Shown: positions 1-5,155, numbered from the stretch's first letter. The stretch: DNA of 5,155 nucleotides from Prolixibacteraceae bacterium (GCA_014380255.1 JACMKG010000187.1:1-5155), one strand, 5' to 3'. The notes: generated by a model not told the origin, from the letters alone. Numbers and translations are program-made.

Positions 1-74
1 GCCCCTGCAGGTGAACACATAACCAAGAGATATACCAGAAGGACAGCAAGCTTTTGGAGGTTGAAGGTTTTCAT
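1..74 (-). CDS. 5' end of an exported protein gene (signal peptide/lipoprotein leader only)
   Basis: Only the first 24 complete codons are inside the window, so the function cannot be known. The reverse strand from the ATG at 74 reads MKTFNLQKLAVLLVYLLVMC followed by SPAG and then leaves the window. This is a textbook export leader: a short basic start (K2, K8), a hydrophobic core of about 11 residues, then Cys20 preceded by L-V-M. That cysteine could be a lipobox for lipoprotein attachment; otherwise a signal peptidase I site may follow the SPAG. A second in-frame ATG lies two codons upstream (78-80) and would give M-T in front. A TAnnTTTG -7 element sits about 28 nt upstream of the ATG at 74. 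The gene runs divergently from the helicase gene, with the repeat-filled region between them. It is too short to be found by length-based ORF calling. The leader character is fairly secure; whether it heads a full-length gene depends on sequence left of the window. Confidence 0.62.
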   Translation of the reverse strand, partial: MKTFNLQKLAVLLVYLLVMCSPAG

Positions 75-102
75 AGTCATAGGATATATTGAACAAACAG
101 AT

Positions 103-133
103 CAAATTTAGTTCAATAATACAAACAATGAAA
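103..133 (-). promoter_or_regulatory. Probable Bacteroidota-type promoter for the left-edge gene
   Basis: On the reverse strand, 110 to 103 reads TAAATTTG, a full match to the TAnnTTTG -7 consensus of the Bacteroidota primary sigma factor. Nineteen bases further upstream (133 to 130) is TTTC, three of four matches to the TTTG -33 element. Transcription would begin about 20 nt before the ATG at 74. The assignment rests on consensus matching only. Confidence 0.45.
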
Positions 134-206
134 TCAAAAAAAAAGAAAAGAGAATCAAGGAAAAAGGCAAAAGGCAAAAGTAAAAAGGAAAAAAAGGAAA
201 AAGGGA
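131..206. repeat. A-rich low-complexity tract with short tandem units
   Basis: This purine-only-like tract contains two tandem AAAAGGC units (162-168, 169-175) followed by AAAAGT and AAAAAGG, then further AAAAAGG-like units. Bases 170-188 are the exact reverse complement of 622-640, so the tract is one arm of a 19-nt inverted pair separated by 433 nt. It sits just upstream, in the leftward sense, of the promoter for the left-edge gene. No coding potential is credible here. Confidence 0.6.
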
Positions 207-220
207 GAACGGACACCGGA

Positions 221-282
221 GACCGGAATGCCTGACTCTGAAGGAGTCGAATATCAATAGCCATGAGTACAACTCGTGGAAG
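221..282. repeat. Two-hairpin intergenic repeat, copy 1
   Basis: The core 231-282 matches 351-402 at 43 of 52 positions without gaps. It holds two short hairpins. The first is GACTC (234-238) pairing with GAGTC (244-248) around a 5-nt loop. The second is CCATGAGT (261-268) pairing with ACTCGTGG (272-279) around a 3-nt loop, with one T-G wobble at 264/276. The same element type is, to my recollection, scattered in Bacteroidales intergenic regions, where it gives rise to spurious short protein calls; that recollection cannot be checked here. Confidence 0.7.
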
Positions 283-340
283 GGAACGACTGCACGAGAG
301 GACGAGGGGACGAAAGAAAAACGGAGAACAGAGGCCGAGA

Positions 341-402
341 GCCGCAATACCCTGACTCTAAAGGAGTCAAATGTTAATGGCCATGAGTGCAACTCATGTG
401 AG
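341..402. repeat. Two-hairpin intergenic repeat, copy 2
   Basis: This is the second copy, in direct orientation and offset by exactly 120 nt from copy 1. Hairpin one is GACTC (354-358) with GAGTC (364-368), extended by a T-A pair at 353/369 where copy 1 has T-G. Hairpin two is CATGAGT (382-388) with ACTCATG (392-398), and it has a T-A pair (384/396) where copy 1 has T-G. Seven of the nine core differences from copy 1 are transitions, and those inside stems keep the pairing, which argues that the folded form has been maintained. The sequence between the copies (283-340) is purine-rich and otherwise featureless. Confidence 0.7.
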
Positions 403-429
403 GCATAGAATAAAAAACGCTGCTACTTT

Positions 430-484
430 CAAAATGACAAAAGGACAAAATGACAACGTGTCATTTTGTCCTTTTGTCATTTTG
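430..484. repeat. Perfect 26-bp hairpin made of inverted tandem octamers
   Basis: Bases 430-455 are perfectly complementary to 459-484 with only 3 nt (ACG) between the arms. The left arm is three tandem octamers, AAAATGAC, AAAAGGAC, AAAATGAC (431-454), and the right arm carries their exact complements (460-483). No T-run follows on either side, so it does not look like an ordinary rho-independent terminator. It lies between the divergent left-edge gene and the helicase gene, in a stretch with no credible ORF. The function is unknown. Confidence 0.85.
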
Positions 485-600
485 CTGATCCGTAAACGAT
501 TGAGCTATTTACTACACTTGCAGAAAGATAAATGTATAAGCTATGAAAAGAATGGAACATAAAGGATAATCGCTCTTCAATAATAAACTTCGATGCACAC
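485..600. other. Intergenic stretch with nothing identifiable
   Basis: No ORF of credible composition, no RNA gene signature and no clear repeat was found between the perfect hairpin and the T-rich tract. The composition is mixed and moderately AT-rich. The only in-frame ORF overlapping it starts inside the two-hairpin repeat and runs through the hairpin, which argues against real coding. Confidence 0.5.
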
Positions 601-653
601 CTTTTTTACTTTTTACTTTTACCTTTTTACTTTTGCCTTTCTTCCTTTTGTTT
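601..653. repeat. T-rich low-complexity tract, inverse of the A-rich tract
   Basis: The tract is a run of short units such as TTTTTAC, TTTTAC, CTTTTTAC and TTTTGCC. Bases 622-640 are the exact reverse complement of 170-188. It ends about 40 nt before the helicase promoter element. The composition suggests slippage-driven repeat growth, and the match with the left tract may be an ancestral inverted pair or convergent low complexity. Confidence 0.6.
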
Positions 654-694
654 AGCTCTCGAATTCCCGTTAGTCAGAGTCAGTTGAAATCAAT

Positions 695-702
695 TACCTT
701 TG
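695..702 (+). promoter_or_regulatory. -7 promoter element for the helicase gene, implying a leaderless mRNA
   Basis: TACCTTTG fits the Bacteroidota -7 consensus TAnnTTTG exactly. It ends only 4 nt before the ATG at 707. With the usual few bases between the -7 element and the start of transcription, the mRNA would begin at or next to the A of the ATG. No Shine-Dalgarno sequence is present before the ATG, which agrees with a leaderless transcript. No good TTTG -33 element lies at the expected distance, so the promoter rests on the -7 match. Confidence 0.5.
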
Positions 703-706
703 CCCC

Positions 707-2017
707 ATGTCACAACAGATAAAAAATCAAACAAGTATATTGGAGAAGCTGGGTATTGAAAAACTCAATGCCATGCAGGAAGAGGCCATGGAAGCTATCC
801 GTTCTTCATCCGAAATCGTATTGCTTTCTCCCACAGGAACGGGTAAAACTCTTGCCTTCCTATTGCCCGTGATCGCAGAACTGGATAGTGCCTGCGCCGA
901 AGTGCAGGTTCTGATCGTGGTTCCCTCGCGCGAGCTGGCCCTCCAGATTGAACAGGTAGTGCGTCAAATGGGCACCGGTTATAAGACCAATGCCGTGTAT
1001 GGTGGAAGAGCAGGCTCCAAGGATAAGGCAGAGATCAAACACCGGCCTGCCATCTTAATCGGCACTCCCGGCAGGCTTGCCGATCACATGCGTCGGGAGA
1101 ACTTCTCCACCCAATACATCAGCACCCTGATATTGGATGAATTTGATAAGTCGTTAGAAATAGGCTTCGAAAATGAAATGATGGATATCCTTTCCCTGTT
1201 GCCCCATGTAGGCAAGAAGATACTCACTTCAGCTACACAGGAAGCAAGTATTCCAGCCTTTGCCGGATTAAAAGATCCTGTGTACCTCGATTACCTGCAT
1301 GAAGGCAGCTCACAGCTTACAATCAAGACCATTCTCGCCTCCTCGCACGATAAGCTGGAAACCCTTGCTCATCTGCTTAAACAGCTGGGCAATCAGCCCG
1401 GCATTATCTTCTGTAATTTCAAGGAAACGATCCGCGAGGTGAGCGACTACCTGCTGGACCAGAATATCCGGCACGGCTGTTTTTACGGGGGCATGGAGCA
1501 GAAAGACCGCGAACGGGTGCTTATCAAATTCCGCAACGGAACCCATCAGCTGATCGTGGCTACCGACCTGGCCGCACGGGGTATTGATATTCCGCAGATA
1601 AAATTCATTGTGCATTACCAGCTTCCCATGCGAAGTCATGAATTCACCCACCGCAACGGCCGCACCGCCCGCATGTTCAGTGACGGGACTGCCTATGTGC
1701 TGAAAGGCAGGAACGAAGAGTTGCCCGGCTATATGGAAAATACCGAGGTAGAAAAGATTTCTCCAACGGTTTGCGAAGAAGCCATTTCATGGGAAACCAT
1801 CTTTGTATCGGGAGGACGCAAGGATAAAATCTCCAAAGGCGATATTGCCGGCTTATTTATGAAACAGGGAAAGCTGAGCCTGGAGCAGATAGGTGCCATC
1901 GAACTGAAGGTGGACTGCGCCTTTGTGGCTGTGCATGCATCCCAGGTAAATCAGCTGATCCAGCTGACTGACAACAGCAGGCTGAAGAATAAAAAAGTCA
2001 GGGTAAGTGTGGTTTAA
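707..2017 (+). CDS. DEAD-box family ATP-dependent RNA helicase, DbpA-like
   Basis: The 436-residue cytoplasmic protein would unwind or remodel RNA using ATP. The helicase motifs appear in order: a Q-motif glutamine at 24; motif I SPTGTGKT at 41-48; Ia PSREL at 73-77; Ib TPGR at 120-123; motif II DEFD at 144-147; SAT at 175-177; IIFCN at 233-237; ATDLAARGID at 285-294; and motif VI HRNGRTAR at 315-322. Both RecA-like domains are therefore complete. Motif II has phenylalanine in place of the usual alanine of DEAD, with both acidic residues that coordinate magnesium and ATP retained. The last 75 residues (about 362-436), with KGDIAGLF, a central IGAIEL and a closing KKVRVSV, resemble the small DbpA/CsdA-type RNA-binding domain, which in E. 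coli DbpA targets 23S rRNA. A ribosome-assembly role is inferred from that tail. The start at 707 is chosen because motif spacing fits and a -7 element lies directly before it. The neighbours are unrelated in function. Confidence 0.93.
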   Translation: MSQQIKNQTSILEKLGIEKLNAMQEEAMEAIRSSSEIVLLSPTGTGKTLAFLLPVIAELDSACAEVQVLIVVPSRELALQIEQVVRQMGTGYKTNAVYGGRAGSKDKAEIKHRPAILIGTPGRLADHMRRENFSTQYISTLILDEFDKSLEIGFENEMMDILSLLPHVGKKILTSATQEASIPAFAGLKDPVYLDYLHEGSSQLTIKTILASSHDKLETLAHLLKQLGNQPGIIFCNFKETIREVSDYLLDQNIRHGCFYGGMEQKDRERVLIKFRNGTHQLIVATDLAARGIDIPQIKFIVHYQLPMRSHEFTHRNGRTARMFSDGTAYVLKGRNEELPGYMENTEVEKISPTVCEEAISWETIFVSGGRKDKISKGDIAGLFMKQGKLSLEQIGAIELKVDCAFVAVHASQVNQLIQLTDNSRLKNKKVRVSVV

Positions 2018-2167
2018 GACTGAAGAACTTGGGTTGGATGGTTTAAGGGTTAAAGTTACATGCTCCAGGTTGTCAGCTGACCACGGATATTGATAAATCG
2101 CTTATCATTCCATTACCTAAGGTTCCGGAGATTTAAACAGTAAATTATAATCGTCTAATAGTCAATA

Positions 2168-2196
2168 AAAAAGAGAAGCCTATAACTTCTCCTTTT
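2168..2196. terminator. Bidirectional terminator between convergent genes
   Basis: GAGAAG (2173-2178) pairs with CTTCTC (2186-2191) around a 7-nt loop. An A-run on the left and TTTT on the right (2193-2196) extend the stem past one mismatch. Read leftward, the stem is followed by TTTTTT, a strong terminator for the gene ending at 2245. Read rightward it is followed by CTTTT and would serve the helicase gene, whose stop is 150 nt upstream. The rest of 2018-2244 shows no gene or other feature. Confidence 0.72.
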
Positions 2197-2244
2197 CTGA
2201 AAATCATTTAGAATACAATTCACCTATTACATGATCAAAAGCAC

Positions 2245-3069
2245 TTATTGTTTTGTTACCACATCAATTGTCTGCCATAATTCAGATCGTACCAGATCTC
2301 TTAAATCATCAGTTTTCTTGCCCAGTTCGTCCATGCTTTTTCCTTTATGGGCATTACCGAAAGCAGCCGTGTAATCGGCCATTCCGATCTTACTAAAATC
2401 AGCAAAATAGTTGACCGTCATATACTGGTAATCCATATCAGAACCACCAGGGAATGAATTACCCCATAAAGACCAGCCGACCCTTGTACCTGCTTTTATA
2501 AATTCCTTATGAATAGGCATCCAGATATTTTCTTCCGCTTCGACGTAGGCACCCTCATTGCCTGGCTTTACCTTCATAAAATCTACCTCAATATATTTAA
2601 CCTCTCCCGGGCCACCTTCAGGAACTACTTCATCCTGCCTAACGATTAAACGACTTTTTACCAGGTCCCTGCTAAAGCCCGTTTCTTCCATGTCCTTGGT
2701 AAGATCACTTCCTGGCAATATTTTGACAGCATCGATGTCTTTCCATGGGTCTTCAAGCTTAGCTTGGTTGTCGAAAAAAGTAACAGTCACATAGTTATAA
2801 GGATCATCTGTTCCTGTATAGTGTACCTTGTACAAAATCCAGCCGGTAATAATTCCCTTGTTCAAGCGTTCCTGATGCATTGGTTTCCATATATTTTTCT
2901 CAATGTCAAGATATTTGCCTTCGTTTTCAGGTTTTACCTTCATGAAATCAACGATGGCAAATACCGTAGGCTGATTCTGGGCATTTCCAGAAACAGGAAG
3001 ACAAGCCATTAGTAATGCTACTGCAAATGGAATAAGCAGTAATGCTGTCAATCTCTTAACTTTTTTCAT
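2245..3069 (-). CDS. Exported protein of unknown function with two copies of one alpha/beta domain
   Basis: I do not recognise a named family. The 274-residue product starts with a clear export leader: MKKVKR, a hydrophobic stretch at 8-22, then either a lipobox-like LMAC with Cys23 or a signal peptidase I site near GNA at 28-30. The mature part is an internal duplication. Residues 36-148 and 159-271 share VDFMKVKP (40-47 and 162-169), NEG, then ENIW or KNIW with PxH about 10 residues later, GW, YxYVTV versus YQYMTV followed by a YF or FF strand, and RDLV(K/R)SxL at the end (135-141 and 257-264). The length of each unit and the alternating strand and helix pattern suggest a ferredoxin-like dimeric alpha/beta-barrel fold of the NIPSNAP/ABM/EthD type, here fused in tandem so that one chain could form a pseudo-dimer. 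That fold is inference. The conserved W and H residues are candidates for a binding site. The ATG at 3069 gives a proper leader. No Shine-Dalgarno or convincing -7/-33 pair is visible in the very AT-rich upstream stretch. It is separated from rhaA by a terminator, so it is likely its own transcript. Confidence 0.82.
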   Translation of the reverse strand: MKKVKRLTALLLIPFAVALLMACLPVSGNAQNQPTVFAIVDFMKVKPENEGKYLDIEKNIWKPMHQERLNKGIITGWILYKVHYTGTDDPYNYVTVTFFDNQAKLEDPWKDIDAVKILPGSDLTKDMEETGFSRDLVKSRLIVRQDEVVPEGGPGEVKYIEVDFMKVKPGNEGAYVEAEENIWMPIHKEFIKAGTRVGWSLWGNSFPGGSDMDYQYMTVNYFADFSKIGMADYTAAFGNAHKGKSMDELGKKTDDLRDLVRSELWQTIDVVTKQ

Positions 3070-3235
3070 AATACCATATATTTAATGATTTATATATCAA
3101 TATAATATACGAATTATTCAGAATAAATAAAAATAATATGTGAACTATTTTATCAATTTGAAAACCTGCTTATCTCCTACAATTTCTACATCATTAGAAT
3201 TTCTGCCCTTTATATGCATCTTATCCCAAAATAGC

Positions 3236-3274
3236 AAGGGCAACTGCCATAGATTTCTCCTGGCAATTGCCCTT
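3236..3274 (-). terminator. Terminator hairpin downstream of rhaA
   Basis: Bases 3236-3249 and 3261-3274 form a 14-bp stem with an 11-nt loop, beginning 22 nt past the rhaA stop codon. On the leftward transcript all 14 pairs form, one of them G-U; on the opposite strand the same position (3244/3266) is an A-C mismatch. The structure therefore favours leftward transcription, matching rhaA. The T-run after it is weak (TATTTT). The remaining 3070-3235 is AT-rich intergenic sequence containing the upstream region of the duplicated-domain gene. Confidence 0.75.
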
Positions 3275-3295
3275 CGACAAGCTAATAAAATGGAT

Positions 3296-4564
3296 TTATC
3301 TTTTACTTAAAACTTCTACTTCGTACTGCTGGATTTCGGTGATATAATCTATACCCACGGCCACGCCCGACTGCAGGCAATAGTAATCCCACACGGCGCT
3401 GAATGGCTTTGTCTTCAGCTCTTCCAACAGGGCCAGACGTTCAAAATACTGGCCTGCCTCTTCCATTTCAACCAACGTTTTAGTAGGCTCCAGCATGGCT
3501 ATCAGAAAAGCTTTGCGAGCAGCACGCGTACCTATCACATAAGCGCCGATCCGGTTGATCGATGCATCAAAGAAATCCAGACCGATGTTTACCCTGCCCA
3601 AAAAGTTATTCCGCACGATCTCGGAGGCTATCATCTGCAAATCATCGTTCAGGATGACCACATGGTCTGAGTCCCATCGTATCGGGCGCGTTACATGCAG
3701 CAGCACCTCATCCAGAAACTGCAGACAGGCCGAAATCTTGTCGCCCACCTGTTCGGTTGGATGAAAGTGCCCGTTGTCCAGGCAGATCAGCTTGTTGTTC
3801 CGTATGGCATAACCCAGGTAAAAATCATGCGAGCCAACGGTCATCGACTCGGCCCCAATACCAAAGAGTTTGCTTTCCACAGCATCTTTCATCTGTGTCT
3901 TCGGGTATTCAACGGCCATGGCCTCATCGAGTGATTTCTTCAACTGTGCACGATAACCGTTACGGTCAACGGGCATATCTTTCGATCCGTCGGGAATCCA
4001 CGTGTTATGCACACAGGGCGAGCCGAGCTGTTTGCCTATTTCTGCTGAAATGGCGCGGCAACGTTTCACATGCTCTACCCAGAAACGGCGGTTCTCTTCG
4101 TTTTTACTTGAAAGGGTGAACCCGTCCGCTGCGCGTGGATGAGAAAAACACGTAGCGTTGAAATCCATGCCTATTTCTTGCTTTTTACACCAGTCAATCC
4201 AGCTTTGGTAGTGTTTGGGTTCAATCTGGTTACGATCGATCATCTGGCCCTTGAAATCGCCATAAATGGCATGAAGATTTAACCGCTGCTTACCGGGCAG
4301 CAGCGAGAGCACCTTCTCCAGGTCGGCACGCATCTGGGCAAGCGAGGTGGCCTTACCCGGGTAGTTGCCTGTAGTCTGTATGCCTCCGCCCGAAAGCGTG
4401 GCATCGGGGGTTTCAAAACCACCCACATCATCGGTCTGCCAGCAGTGCAAGGAAATAACCACTTGATCTATTTGCTGCAATACAGCCTCTGTATCTACCC
4501 CCAGCTCGGCATATTCTTCTTTGGCCAACTGGTAAGCGCTTTCTATTCTTGCCTTGTTCAACAT
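3296..4564 (-). CDS. rhaA: L-rhamnose isomerase
   Basis: The 422-residue cytoplasmic enzyme interconverts L-rhamnose and L-rhamnulose, the first intracellular step of rhamnose catabolism, using divalent metal (Mn2+). Its length is close to the 419 residues of the E. coli enzyme, and it is collinear with the family throughout. Recognisable blocks are SLHCWQTDDVGGFE (38-51), NLHAIYGD (96-103), DFNATCFSHP (134-143), WIPDGSKD (189-196), GAESMTVGSHDFY (237-249), LDNGHFHPTE (262-271), WDSDHVV (297-303) and GLDFFDASINRIGAYVIGTR (328-347). By family alignment His266, Asp298 and Asp300 correspond to the annotated metal ligands His262, Asp294 and Asp296 of the E. coli protein; all are intact, so the enzyme should be active. 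It lies 141 nt downstream of a rhamnosidase gene on the same strand and ahead of a terminator, indicating a rhamnose-use unit. The AT-rich stretch before the ATG lacks a clear Shine-Dalgarno, as is usual in this phylum. No rhaB, rhaD or transporter gene is inside the window. Confidence 0.97.
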   Translation of the reverse strand: MLNKARIESAYQLAKEEYAELGVDTEAVLQQIDQVVISLHCWQTDDVGGFETPDATLSGGGIQTTGNYPGKATSLAQMRADLEKVLSLLPGKQRLNLHAIYGDFKGQMIDRNQIEPKHYQSWIDWCKKQEIGMDFNATCFSHPRAADGFTLSSKNEENRRFWVEHVKRCRAISAEIGKQLGSPCVHNTWIPDGSKDMPVDRNGYRAQLKKSLDEAMAVEYPKTQMKDAVESKLFGIGAESMTVGSHDFYLGYAIRNNKLICLDNGHFHPTEQVGDKISACLQFLDEVLLHVTRPIRWDSDHVVILNDDLQMIASEIVRNNFLGRVNIGLDFFDASINRIGAYVIGTRAARKAFLIAMLEPTKTLVEMEEAGQYFERLALLEELKTKPFSAVWDYYCLQSGVAVGIDYITEIQQYEVEVLSKR

Positions 4565-4594
4565 TCTATTTACAATTAGACGATTTACTATAAG

Positions 4595-4699
4595 AAGTTT
4601 GAAGTTTAAAGTTTGAAGTTTAAAGTTTAAAGTTGCTGCTAATCACATTAAACTTTGAACTCTAAACTTTGAACTTTGAACTTTAAACTTTAAACTCTA
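4595..4699. repeat. Inverted arrays of tandem heptamers forming a 40-bp hairpin
   Basis: The left array is five tandem heptamers AAGTTTG/A plus AAGTT (4595-4634). The right array is seven heptamers AACTTTG, AACTTTA or AACTCTA (4651-4699). Arms 4595-4634 and 4651-4690 pair at 34 of 40 positions by Watson-Crick rules around a 16-nt loop. On plus-strand RNA five of the six mismatches become G-U pairs; on the minus strand, the one the flanking genes use, only one does. The array fills most of the gap between the rhamnosidase stop and the rhaA start. It could affect read-through or mRNA decay between the two genes, but no T-run follows and its role is unknown. Confidence 0.85.
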
Positions 4700-4705
4700 T
4701 TTTCC

Positions 4706-5155
4706 TTATTTCTCTGCTTTCAACAGCAGGGAAGCATCCGAATAGGGGTAGCTGAACTGATAGCTTCCTGAACCTACGTTGAGCGAAAGTGCTTTACCTG
4801 ACTGTTTCATGCCTTCTTTCACCGAGGCGGGTAAAGCCTGCCCGTTCATCGTTACCTGATCGGCCGGTGCCGATGGCAAGGTGATGGTAGCGGTGGTGTT
4901 GGCAGGAACCGTTACATCGTACACCAGCTTGTCTCCTTCGATCTTCCAGGCAGATTTAATTTTACCGTAGAGTGAGCTAAACTCGGCATTCACATTGCTT
5001 AATCCGCCTCCGGGATGAGGAGCCAGCAGAATGTGTTTGTATCCCGGGTTTTCCGGATCCATGTCCAGCCCGGCCACGTGGCGGTAAAGCCATTCGCCGA
5101 TGGCTCCATAGGCATAGTGGTTAAAGCTGTTCATGCCCACATCCTGGAACGTACC
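4706..5155 (-). CDS. Alpha-L-rhamnosidase (GH78), C-terminal part
   Basis: Only the last 149 residues are present and the frame is open to the right edge, so the gene starts outside the window. GH78 enzymes hydrolyse terminal alpha-L-rhamnose from glycosides and polysaccharides. The visible part begins GTFQDVGMNSFNHYAYG and continues GEWLY, the conserved final helices of the (alpha/alpha)6 catalytic barrel. After PGYKHILLAP and a GGGL turn, about residue 50 onward, comes the C-terminal beta-sandwich domain, with SxYGxIxSxW and a run of short strands including VPANTTATITLP. The catalytic acidic residues lie upstream of this segment and cannot be assessed. An in-frame GTG at 5140 is internal, because family similarity continues before it. 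Where the enzyme acts, periplasm or surface, cannot be told without the N-terminus. Being followed by rhaA on the same strand, it likely supplies the rhamnose that RhaA isomerises. Confidence 0.93.
   Translation of the reverse strand, partial: GTFQDVGMNSFNHYAYGAIGEWLYRHVAGLDMDPENPGYKHILLAPHPGGGLSNVNAEFSSLYGKIKSAWKIEGDKLVYDVTVPANTTATITLPSAPADQVTMNGQALPASVKEGMKQSGKALSLNVGSGSYQFSYPYSDASLLLKAEK

Noticed and set aside
1..111. Open frame on the plus strand entering from the left edge, ending at TAG 109-111
   Set aside because: Its 36 codons give an unremarkable basic peptide. The same bases read leftward give a proper signal-type leader with a promoter match, which is the better explanation.
108..392. 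94-codon open frame on the minus strand
   Set aside because: It is the translation of both two-hairpin repeat copies plus the A-rich tract, giving a repeated FDSFRVR motif and a Phe/Leu/Pro-rich tail. The composition is that of repeat DNA, not a protein.
221..402. CRISPR-like array
   Set aside because: There are only two copies, they differ at 9 of 52 core positions, the spacing is 120 nt, and no cas genes are present.
430..484. Rho-independent terminator
   Set aside because: The stem is AT-rich with no U-run after either arm, and it is not placed just behind any gene.
371..562. 63-codon open frame on the plus strand
   Set aside because: It begins inside the second two-hairpin repeat and reads straight through the perfect 26-bp hairpin, with no start signal and no conserved-looking composition.
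674..683. Third, inverted copy of the two-hairpin repeat near the helicase start
   Set aside because: Ten bases (TCAGAGTCAG) match the reverse complement of 232-241, but similarity does not extend and the second hairpin is absent.
2018..2065. Degenerate heptamer array after the helicase stop
   Set aside because: The GGTTTAA/GGGTTAA-like units hint at a 7-nt period, but only two or three poor copies are present and no inverted partner is seen.
3555..4119. Several plus-strand open frames opposite rhaA
   Set aside because: They lie fully within the strongly conserved rhaA coding sequence on the other strand and have arginine- and serine-rich compositions typical of antisense shadows.

Overview
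The window looks like chromosomal DNA from a member of the Bacteroidota, most likely an anaerobic, polysaccharide-degrading Bacteroidales-type organism. Three things point there. Two gene starts are preceded by TAnnTTTG-type -7 elements (TACCTTTG and TAAATTTG). No clear Shine-Dalgarno sequences are visible before the genes. The gene pair at the right edge, a GH78 alpha-L-rhamnosidase followed by L-rhamnose isomerase, is typical of plant-glycan users in this phylum. The species cannot be named from the sequence.

Layout. Bases 1-74 hold the first codons of a leftward gene that leaves the window, encoding a signal or lipoprotein-type leader. Bases 75-706 hold no convincing gene. They are packed with repeats: an A-rich short-unit tract, two copies of a two-hairpin repeat exactly 120 nt apart, a perfect 26-bp hairpin built from tandem octamers, and a T-rich tract that is the inverse of the A-rich one. 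A rightward DEAD-box RNA helicase (707-2017) follows, probably DbpA-like and apparently transcribed without a 5' leader. It converges on a leftward gene for an exported protein of unknown function made of two copies of one domain (2245-3069). A hairpin at 2168-2196 can terminate transcription from both sides.

Further right, a terminator hairpin (3236-3274) closes a leftward unit made of the 3' end of an alpha-L-rhamnosidase gene (4706 to the window edge) and rhaA (3296-4564). The 141-nt gap between these two is mostly a 40-bp hairpin of inverted heptamer repeats (4595-4699).

How the genes fit together. The rhamnosidase would release L-rhamnose from glycans or glycosides and RhaA would convert it to L-rhamnulose, so these two form a catabolic unit. 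The helicase (RNA or ribosome remodelling) and the duplicated-domain exported protein have no evident link to it. The gene functions are mostly ordinary. The most unusual content is the set of intergenic inverted arrays of 6-8-nt units, which occurs three times in about 5 kb.
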